The notes beneath the pieces were generated by a model that saw only the letters and a list, made by a program, of their open reading frames with translations, had not been told where the DNA came from and did not search any database. A program made the translations under genes and the position numbers. Positions 57,653 to 64,000 of a stretch of 64,000 nt of DNA are shown here, piece after piece. Every line of letters begins with the position of its first letter. The stretch's first letter is position 1. The stretch comes from Mycolicibacterium peregrinum. GTDB lineage: Bacteria > Actinomycetota > Actinomycetes > Mycobacteriales > Mycobacteriaceae. The stretch is taken from NCBI RefSeq assembly GCF_001665785.1, contig NZ_LZSO01000031.1, forward strand, positions 124,001-188,000, in the 5' to 3' direction.

Positions 57653-60600
57653 TCACGCGCGTGCCGGCCACCACATGCGCTCTCCCAGCAGGCTCATCGC
57701 GGCGGGAACCAGGTAGGTCCGCACCACGGTGATGTCGAGCAGCAGGCCGATGCCGATGGTGGATCCGATCTGCACCAGGTTGAGCACCGTCCCGCTCGTC
57801 AGGGCGAACATCGTGATCGCGAAAACCACTCCGGCGGTGGTGATCACGCTGCCGGTGCTGCCGAATCCTCGGATGATACCGCTGGTCACTCCGCTTTGGG
57901 ATTCCTCGCGGATACGGGCGGCGAACAGCATGCTGTAGTCGGCGCCGACGGCGACCAGGGCCATGAAGGCGACCGGGAACACCGACCAGTCCAGGCTGAT
58001 ACCGATCAGGTGTTGCCAGATCAGGGTCGACATTCCGGCCGCGGCACCGAAGGACAGCACGACCGCGGCGATCATCAACAACGGTGCCACCAGGCTGCGC
58101 AGCATCACGATCAGTACCAGCAGCACGGCGGCCACCGCGACGACACCGAAAAGTGCGAAATCACGCCAGGTTTGGTCGATATGGCGTTGGGACAGCGAGG
58201 CCAGGCCGGTCGAATTGATCTGGGCGTGCTCCAGCACCGTTCCCGTTGCGGCATTGTTCGCCGCTGCGAGGACGTCGGGAACCGCGCCCATGGCCTCGGC
58301 GCCGTACGGGTTGACCGACCAGACCACCATCATGCGGGCGCTGTGGCCGTCCGGGGAGATGAGCATTCGTTCACCTGCGGTGAACCGTCGGTCGGCGCGG
58401 CCTTCCTCGGGCAGGTAGAAGCCCCGGCCGGCACCGGTGCTGGTGTCGGCGGACATCCGATGCAGGAAGTCTGAGGCGCGGTTGAGCCCCGCACTGAGTT
58501 CGGCGGTCAGCGCCATCATGGTGTCAGTGCCGGACTTGACCTGGCCCAGGCCGGTGGTGAGTTGGCCCAGACCTGTTGACAGTTCGGTGATTCCGGACAT
58601 CAGCCGATTGAGATCTCCGCGGGTCTGCTCGGGCGTGCGGGTGCCCAGCTGGTCGAGCATGGACCGCAGGCCTTTGATGCCGGCGCGCAGGTCGGGCAGC
58701 GTTTCCAGCGCGGTGGTCACCGGGCGCTCGGGGACCAGCGGGGCGGCGAGCGTCAATCCGGTGATCGCGAGCTGTGCCTTGCCACCGGTGGCCGCGTTGA
58801 GGTCGGCGAATGCCTGCCGTGCACGCATGCAGTCTGCCGTGCAGTCCGGGCCGGGATCGGCTGCCGTGAGTGGGTCGAACACGGCATGTACGGCTGCCGT
58901 GGGGGCAGCCAATTTGTCTCGGGTGGCGTCGATCTCGTTCACCGCACCTTCCAGTGCGTCGGTGGCGCCGGACATGGTGCGTACGACCGCCGACACATCG
59001 AGCGATCCGTCAGAGACGGTGTCGACCACCCGGTTCGCGGCTTCCAGGGTGCTGAGTAGGTTCCGGGTGAGCGTGACGAGATCGTGCGCCCCCTTGGCGA
59101 GTTCGGGCAGTCTCTCGGCGGCGCCGGCGGAACCGTCGTGCAGCTGGGTCACCCCTGAGGCCAGGCGTTTCAGCTGCGGTATGGCTTGTTCGACGCGGGT
59201 GTGGGCGTCCGCCAGGCCGGCGCCGACTTGCGCGGTCTGCGAACCGATGGCCGTCTCGGGCAAGGGTTTTCCCTCGGGTCGGGTGATCGAGCGGACGTAG
59301 GCGACCTGGGGGAGATTGCCGATGGACATGGCGATCAGGTCCAGCGCAGCCAGGTCATTGGTGTTGCGCATGTCGTGGTCGGCCCGGATGGTGACGAATT
59401 CCGGGGCCGCCTCGTTGACGCCCCAATGGCGGTAGACGGCCTCGTAGCCGCGCTTGCTGTCGGTGGCGCGCAACTGCATGGCGTTCTCGTCGATGTTCGG
59501 TTCGAACGTGAACAGCACTGAACTGGTGGCGAGCAGGAACGCCAACGACGCGGCGACGAGGGCCGGGGCCCGGCGGATGATGGCCGCACCGCGCTTGCGC
59601 CAGCGTCGTTCATCGAGGGGCCGGGGTTCGGCATATCCGCGTCGGCCCCACAGCGCCATGACCGCGGGGGTCAGCGTCAGACTGACCGCCGCCGCTATCG
59701 CGATCGCCAGCGCGATGGGGGGACCGGCGGTGCGGAACATCCCGATCTTGGTGAAGATCATGGCCATTCCGGCACCGGCAATGGTCAGAGCGGAGGCGAT
59801 GACGATACCCGCGGTGTGCGCACCGGAGCGGGCCACCGCGTCGTCGACGTCCAGCCCTCGCCTTCGGCCTTCGTGGTAGTTGGCCAGCAGGAAGATGCCG
59901 TAGTCCGTGGCTGCGCCAAGCACCATCGCGGTGACCAGCGCGATGGTGAAGTTCGAAACCGTCATCAGTTCGTGTCCGCCCAGCCAGGAGATGACGGGCC
60001 GCGCCACGGCCAGCGAAATACCTACGGTGAGAAGGGGAATCATCGCTGTCAGTAGCGACCGGTAGACGGCGAGCAGTAGCAGCGTGATCAGTACGACCGA
60101 TACCACGGTGATGATGGCCAGCGAGGTGTCGATGGCGGCGAACAGATCCGACAGCGTCGGTGCGGCGCCGGTGAAATGTACGTCGAGCCCGGGCGGGCGG
60201 GGAAGTTCTTCGACCACGGCGCGGACGTTCTCGGTGGACCGGTGCGCGCGGGTTGAGCCGACGTCGCCGGTGGTTGCCACGATCAGGTGGATGGCCTTCC
60301 CATCGGGGCTCAGGCCGAGGTCCTCCAGTCCGGGGGTGCCGTAGGTGTCGAGCACGTAGGCGACGTCGTCCTTGTCGGCCACCAGTCGCGATACCAGGTC
60401 GCGGTAGTAGGCGGTGTCGGCGGTGCCGAGTTCCCGGTCGCTGGACACCACGATGCTGCCGACGGCAGTGGTGTCGGGGACGTCGAAGTCCCGCGACATC
60501 TGCCGCAGGGTTTCGGTGGTCGGACTCTCCGGGGTGAACGGCGCGGAGTGCTCGGCCACCGTGCGCTCGAGCTGGGGGATGGCCAGATTTAGCGCGCCGG

Positions 60601-60685
60601 CCAGGGCCAGCCACGCCCCGAGGACCACCCACGCATACTTCGCGCAGACCCGGCCGAGTTTGCCGAAGATCGCGAGATTGTGCAT
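57653..60685 (-). CDS. MmpL-family RND transporter under TetR control
   Basis: A 1010-residue RND protein. TM1 is near residue 20 (YAWVVLGAWLALAGALNLAI), TM2-6 ~175-350, and a large periplasmic domain ~385-760 holds coiled-coil segments (VTQLHDGSAGAAERLPELAK, LTTGLGQVKSGTDTMMAL), then TM8-12. Asp-Tyr pairs appear in LGAATDYGIFLLANYHE and AVGADYSMLFAARI. There is no mmpS gene beside it. The ATG at 60685 is chosen because TACGAT (60692-60697, minus) ends 6 nt before it. A TetR gene diverges. The lipid substrate cannot be told; none of the named MmpL orthologues is a clear match. Confidence 0.88.
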   Translation of the reverse strand: MHNLAIFGKLGRVCAKYAWVVLGAWLALAGALNLAIPQLERTVAEHSAPFTPESPTTETLRQMSRDFDVPDTTAVGSIVVSSDRELGTADTAYYRDLVSRLVADKDDVAYVLDTYGTPGLEDLGLSPDGKAIHLIVATTGDVGSTRAHRSTENVRAVVEELPRPPGLDVHFTGAAPTLSDLFAAIDTSLAIITVVSVVLITLLLLAVYRSLLTAMIPLLTVGISLAVARPVISWLGGHELMTVSNFTIALVTAMVLGAATDYGIFLLANYHEGRRRGLDVDDAVARSGAHTAGIVIASALTIAGAGMAMIFTKIGMFRTAGPPIALAIAIAAAVSLTLTPAVMALWGRRGYAEPRPLDERRWRKRGAAIIRRAPALVAASLAFLLATSSVLFTFEPNIDENAMQLRATDSKRGYEAVYRHWGVNEAAPEFVTIRADHDMRNTNDLAALDLIAMSIGNLPQVAYVRSITRPEGKPLPETAIGSQTAQVGAGLADAHTRVEQAIPQLKRLASGVTQLHDGSAGAAERLPELAKGAHDLVTLTRNLLSTLEAANRVVDTVSDGSLDVSAVVRTMSGATDALEGAVNEIDATRDKLAAPTAAVHAVFDPLTAADPGPDCTADCMRARQAFADLNAATGGKAQLAITGLTLAAPLVPERPVTTALETLPDLRAGIKGLRSMLDQLGTRTPEQTRGDLNRLMSGITELSTGLGQLTTGLGQVKSGTDTMMALTAELSAGLNRASDFLHRMSADTSTGAGRGFYLPEEGRADRRFTAGERMLISPDGHSARMMVVWSVNPYGAEAMGAVPDVLAAANNAATGTVLEHAQINSTGLASLSQRHIDQTWRDFALFGVVAVAAVLLVLIVMLRSLVAPLLMIAAVVLSFGAAAGMSTLIWQHLIGISLDWSVFPVAFMALVAVGADYSMLFAARIREESQSGVTSGIIRGFGSTGSVITTAGVVFAITMFALTSGTVLNLVQIGSTIGIGLLLDITVVRTYLVPAAMSLLGERMWWPARA

Positions 60686-60691
60686 TTCGGC

Positions 60692-60744
60692 ATCGTAGAC
60701 CAATCGGTCTACGCGAGGTCAACTAGGATGGACCGACTGGTCTA
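60692..60744. promoter_or_regulatory. Double TetR operator and promoters between mmpL and tetR
   Basis: TAGACC-AATC-GGTCTA (60696-60711) is a perfect palindrome next to the leftward -10 TACGAT (60692-60697). TGGACC-GACT-GGTCTA (60729-60744) is a near copy, 33 bp further, next to a rightward -10 TAGGAT (60724-60729). A repressor here would shut both genes. Confidence 0.75.
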
Positions 60745-60760
60745 TCGGTGATGGAGAGAG

Positions 60761-61336
60761 GTGGCGTTGGTGGCGGGCCCGCGGGAACGTCTCATTCAGA
60801 GCGCGATCGAGTTGATGCGTGAGCACGGCGTCCACGGGACGGGCCTCAGCGATCTACTAGAGCGCAGCAATACCGCGCGCGGTTCGATCTACCAGCACTT
60901 TCCGGCTGGCAAAACGGAGCTGATGGAGCAGGCGACGCTTGAGGCCGGGCGGATCATCTCCGCCAGGATCGAAGCGCTGACGCAGGCACTGCCCGCCGAG
61001 GACGTGATCCAGGCCTTCATCGGCGGCTGGAAGCAGAATCTCACGGACAGCGACTTCACCGGTGGATGTCCCATTGTGGCTGCCGCGCAAGCCGGCCCCG
61101 ACGCGCTTGTGGTGCGGGAAGCCTCGGCGAAGGTGTTTGCTGATTGGGCCAGGGTGATCGCTGCTTCGATCGAATCCAAGGGCGTGGACGCGGCGACCGC
61201 CGTCTCACTCGGCAGCTTCATCGTCAGCTCGCTCGAAGGCGCCATCATCCAGTGCCGCAGTGCCCGGTCGCTGCAACCACTCGATGATGCCGGTGCCGGT
61301 CTGCTGTTGTTGCTGCGCGGCATGGGCGCCGATTGA
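60761..61336 (+). CDS. TetR family repressor (LmrA/YxaF type) of the adjacent mmpL
   Basis: A 191-residue TetR protein. The HTH is RLIQSAIELMREHGVHGTGL then SDLLERSNTARGSIYQHFPA, followed by GKTELMEQATLEAG and a C-terminal domain with TGGCPIVAAAQAGP, typical of the LmrA/YxaF group. Two palindromes separate it from the divergent mmpL. GTG codons at 60761 and 60770 are both possible; the GGAGAG at 60753 sits better for 60770. The ligand is unknown, perhaps a lipid carried by the MmpL. Confidence 0.85.
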   Translation: MALVAGPRERLIQSAIELMREHGVHGTGLSDLLERSNTARGSIYQHFPAGKTELMEQATLEAGRIISARIEALTQALPAEDVIQAFIGGWKQNLTDSDFTGGCPIVAAAQAGPDALVVREASAKVFADWARVIAASIESKGVDAATAVSLGSFIVSSLEGAIIQCRSARSLQPLDDAGAGLLLLLRGMGAD

Positions 61337-61528
61337 GCGTCGCGATTCACCCCTCAACAACCAGGCCGGACCGCGTCAGGGAGCGCGACGGCAGTGGTGA
61401 TCTCCGGAGAACTGGCGGTGCCAGAGCCGTGACGGCGAAACCGTGGATGGTCGCCGCCGGTTCACAGCGACCCTTCTGCAGTCAAAGACCTGCTCACGGC
61501 CTGCGCAGTGGGTGTAACGCCGCCCTAA

Positions 61529-61559
61529 TTGACACCTGTCAAGTGGCGCCCGTTACAGT
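61529..61559 (+). promoter_or_regulatory. Promoter and operator of fadD4
   Basis: TTGACA (61529-61534) and TACAGT (61554-61559) are separated by 19 nt. The -35 is half of the perfect palindrome TTGACACCTGTCAA (61529-61542), a likely repressor site. The -10 ends 6 nt before the ATG at 61566, so the mRNA should be leaderless. The 192 bp upstream (61337-61528) shows no other feature. Confidence 0.65.
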
Positions 61560-61565
61560 GCCATC

Positions 61566-63116
61566 ATGCAGATCCGCGAGCATGCCGAGGCCAACCCCGA
61601 AAAGCCGGCGATCATCCTCCACCCGACGGGAACCGTCGTCACCTTCGGTGAGCTCGAAGCCCGCGCGAATCGGCTGGCCCACTACTTCCGGCAGCAGGGT
61701 CTGCAAGAGGGCGATGTGGTCGCGATTCTCATGGAGAACAACGAGCACATGCATGCGGTGATGTGGGCGGCGCGCCGCAGCGGGCTGTACTACGTGCCGA
61801 TCAATACCCACCTGACCGCTGCCGAGGCGGCGTACATCATCGACAACAGCGGGGCCAAGGCCATCGTCGGCTCCGCCGCGCTCAAGGACATCCTCAGCGG
61901 TCTCGACAAGGAGCTGCCGAACGGTCTGCCGGGCACCCTGCTGATCGCCGACGGAGCCGAATCGTCGGCGACCAGCGCCTCCAGCGAGCTCACCGGCTGG
62001 AAGCGCTACCCCGAGGCCGTCGCCGATCTGCCCGCCACCCCGATCGACGACGAGTTGGACGGCGATCTGCTGCAGTACTCGTCGGGCACGACGGGCCGGC
62101 CAAAGGGCATCAAGCGCGAACTGCCGCATGTGCCGCCGTCGGAAACCCCGGGCATGATGTCGGCGCTCGTCGGGTTCTGGATGCAGCCGGACTCGGTCTA
62201 TCTCAGTCCCGCGCCGCTGTACCACACGGCGCCGTCGGTGTGGTCGATGCAGACCCAGGCGGCCGGCATCACCACCGTGGTGCTTGAGCGCTTCGACGCC
62301 GAAGACTGCCTGGAGGCGATCCAGAAGCACAAGGTCACCCAAGGCCAGTTCGTGCCGGTGATGTTCACCCGGATGCTGAAACTGCCTGAGGAAGTGCGTA
62401 ATTCGTACGACCTGTCGAGTCTGCGGCGCGTGATGCACGCCGCCGCACCGTGTCCGGTCGAGATCAAGAAGCAGATGATCGACTGGTGGGGTCCGATCGT
62501 CGACGAGTACTACGCCTCTTCCGAGGCCATCGGTGCGACGGTGATCTTCGCCGAGGACTGGCTGACGCACCCGGGTTCGGTCGGTAAGCCGATGAACGGT
62601 CTGGTGCACATCCTCGACGAGGACGGCAAGGAACTGCCACCCGGTCAGGCCGGTGAGATCTTCTTCGAGGGCGGTGCCGATTTCGAGTACCTCAACGACG
62701 CCGAGAAGACCGCGTCCTCGCGGGATTCTCATGGCTGGAAGACCGTGGGCGACATCGGATATGTCGATGAGGACGGCTACCTGTACCTGACGGACCGGCG
62801 CCACCACATGATCATCTCGGGTGGGGTGAACATCTACCCGCAGGAAGCCGAGAACATGCTCGTCGTCCACCCCAAGGTGATGGACGCCGCGGTCTTCGGC
62901 ATCCCGGACGAAGAGATGGGGCAGAGTGTCAAGGGCGTGGTGCAGACCGTGGACCCGGCCGATGCCACGCCGGAATTCGCCGAGGAACTGCTGGCCTGGT
63001 TGCGTGACAAGCTGACGCATTACAAGTGCCCGCGGACCATCTCGTTCGAGGCCGAGCTGCCCCGCACCGATACCGGCAAGTTGTACAAGCAGGGGCTGAT
63101 AAACAAGTACTCGTGA
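61566..63116 (+). CDS. fadD4: Acyl-CoA synthetase FadD4 (AMP-forming)
   Basis: A 516-residue acyl-adenylating enzyme that activates a fatty acid with ATP and CoA. Motifs in order: YSSGTTGRPKGIKREL (P-loop, ~175), YYASSEAIGATVIFAE (~315), GDIGYVDEDGYLYLTDRRHH (~400, with the hinge Asp/Arg), GGVNIYPQEAENML and the C-terminal Lys in RTDTGKLYKQGL. It corresponds to Rv0214. Its stop overlaps the GTG of the enoyl-CoA hydratase gene by 4 nt, so activation and beta-oxidation steps are co-expressed. Confidence 0.9.
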   Translation: MQIREHAEANPEKPAIILHPTGTVVTFGELEARANRLAHYFRQQGLQEGDVVAILMENNEHMHAVMWAARRSGLYYVPINTHLTAAEAAYIIDNSGAKAIVGSAALKDILSGLDKELPNGLPGTLLIADGAESSATSASSELTGWKRYPEAVADLPATPIDDELDGDLLQYSSGTTGRPKGIKRELPHVPPSETPGMMSALVGFWMQPDSVYLSPAPLYHTAPSVWSMQTQAAGITTVVLERFDAEDCLEAIQKHKVTQGQFVPVMFTRMLKLPEEVRNSYDLSSLRRVMHAAAPCPVEIKKQMIDWWGPIVDEYYASSEAIGATVIFAEDWLTHPGSVGKPMNGLVHILDEDGKELPPGQAGEIFFEGGADFEYLNDAEKTASSRDSHGWKTVGDIGYVDEDGYLYLTDRRHHMIISGGVNIYPQEAENMLVVHPKVMDAAVFGIPDEEMGQSVKGVVQTVDPADATPEFAEELLAWLRDKLTHYKCPRTISFEAELPRTDTGKLYKQGLINKYS

Positions 63117-64000
63117 TCCACGAGCTACCGGCGGGAATCCTGGTCGGGGTCGACACCCCGACGGATGCCGCGACGTTCACGCTGACCGAGCGTGCCTGCG
63201 ACGATCGGCGGGCGGTCACCGTGGGGTCGGTCGAAGCCGCCCTGGACGAACTCACCGAGCGCTGCCGGGCCTGGCCGCAGGCCGCCGCGGTGTGCGACGA
63301 CGTGCTGCGCTCTTTCGATCCGGACGTGCCGACCCGAGCCGGGGTGATCACCGAATCGCTGGCCTATTCGACGCTGCAGTCCGGAGGCGAGTTCGCCCGG
63401 TGGCTGGCCGATCGCGGACCGGCCACCGCGCCGCTGCTGCCCGACCCGGTGCAGGCCCATCGTGACGCGAACACCCTGCGCGTCCGATTCAACCGGCCGC
63501 AGCGGCACAACGCGTTCTCCACTGACACCCGCGGCGCCCTGCTGGAGGCCCTCGAGGTGGCGCGGCTGGATCCGTCGGTCGACGAGGTGGTCCTCGGGGG
63601 CAACGGCCGATCCTTCTGCAGCGGCGGCGATCTGGCCGAGTTCGGCTCGTTCGACGACCCGGCGAGCGCCCACCTGGCCCGGACCAGGCACAGCCCGGCC
63701 CTGGTGCTCGCTGAACTCACCGAAAGGCTGGGGCGGCGCTGCCGCGCCGAGGTGCACGGTCAGGTGCTGGGCAGCGGTCTGGAGATGGCCGCATTCTGCG
63801 GGTGGGTCCGCTGCCACCCGGACGCCGTGATCGGCCTGCCGGAACTGGCTCTGGGGCTGATTCCGGGCGCGGGCGGCACGGTGAGCATCACGCGGCGCAT
63901 CGGCCGGTGGCGCACCGCGTATCTGGTGCTCTCCGGGCACACTGTCGACGCCGCGACGGCGCAGACGTGGGGCCTGGTCGATGAGGTACGGCCCGAAACG
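63113..64000 (+). CDS. Enoyl-CoA hydratase/isomerase family protein (C-terminus outside window)
   Basis: 296 codons are visible from a GTG at 63113 that overlaps the fadD4 stop (GTGA); the gene continues beyond base 64000. Residues ~125 onward are a crotonase domain: RVRFNRPQRHNAFSTDTRGA, oxyanion-hole NGRSFCSGGDLAEF, and GSGLEMAAF and LPELALGLIPGAGGT, which hold the two catalytic Glu positions of enoyl-CoA hydratases. The ~115-residue N-terminal extension (IHELPAGILVGVDTPTDAAT to GGEFARWLADRG) is unlike ordinary hydratases. With fadD4 it suggests breakdown of a particular acyl substrate. Confidence 0.85.
   Translation, partial: MIHELPAGILVGVDTPTDAATFTLTERACDDRRAVTVGSVEAALDELTERCRAWPQAAAVCDDVLRSFDPDVPTRAGVITESLAYSTLQSGGEFARWLADRGPATAPLLPDPVQAHRDANTLRVRFNRPQRHNAFSTDTRGALLEALEVARLDPSVDEVVLGGNGRSFCSGGDLAEFGSFDDPASAHLARTRHSPALVLAELTERLGRRCRAEVHGQVLGSGLEMAAFCGWVRCHPDAVIGLPELALGLIPGAGGTVSITRRIGRWRTAYLVLSGHTVDAATAQTWGLVDEVRPET

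Overview
The window is GC-rich, almost fully coding DNA from a mycobacterium, most likely a fast-growing Mycolicibacterium. From sigG to fadD4 the gene order follows the M. tuberculosis Rv0182c-Rv0214 block: sigG, the Rv0183 monoacylglycerol lipase, Rv0184, Rv0185, Rv0187, ilvD, ricR (Rv0190), Rv0191, the L,D-transpeptidase Rv0192, zmp1, omamA, omamB, Rv0201c, mmpL11, the Rv0203 hemophore, Rv0204c, Rv0205, mmpL3, Rv0207c, trmB, Rv0209, Rv0210, pckG and fadD4. Several blocks not found there in M. tuberculosis break it up.

Layout. 1-4190: leftward run of pirin, quinoprotein sugar dehydrogenase lipoprotein, AraC regulator, glyoxalase-fold protein and a short UvrA-type ATPase. 4263-8459: SDR, small membrane protein, NDMA-dependent alcohol dehydrogenase, glyoxalase-fold protein and a DUF559 (Vsr-like) nuclease-domain protein, with three copies of a 57-nt palindrome. 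8484-13269: sigG-Rv0183-Rv0184-Rv0185-Rv0187 core. 13343-27588: accessory block with an MmpS/MmpL pair, a short methyltransferase, ALDH and MpaB-type oxygenase, two TetR regulators, an HTTM-like protein, an SPW protein, a large LuxR ATPase and an ankyrin protein. 27742-37930: ilvD, copper-responsive ricR, MFS, L,D-transpeptidase, Zmp1, OmamA/B. 37927-48208: MmpL11, two tandem hemophores, a PrrAB-like two-component system, an M23 lipoprotein, YbhN- and AI-2E-type membrane proteins. 48281-57565: the mmpL3-NYN-trmB group, two dynamin-like proteins with degenerate P-loops, and pckG. 57653-64000: another MmpL with its TetR repressor, then fadD4 and an enoyl-CoA hydratase cut by the window end.

Themes. 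Cell-envelope building and heme handling dominate: four MmpL proteins, two hemophores, OmamA/B, an L,D-transpeptidase and an M23 peptidase. Three TetR genes sit beside divergent partners with clear palindromic operators between them. At least fourteen genes have a TANNNT hexamer 6-8 nt before the start codon, the layout expected for leaderless mRNAs, and this decides several starts.

The least explained structure is a family of four imperfect palindromes (6799-6855, 7396-7452, 8414-8470, 57580-57636). All are exactly 57 nt, with the two GGCC cores always 43 nt apart. Two bracket the DUF559 gene, and one contains its stop codon.
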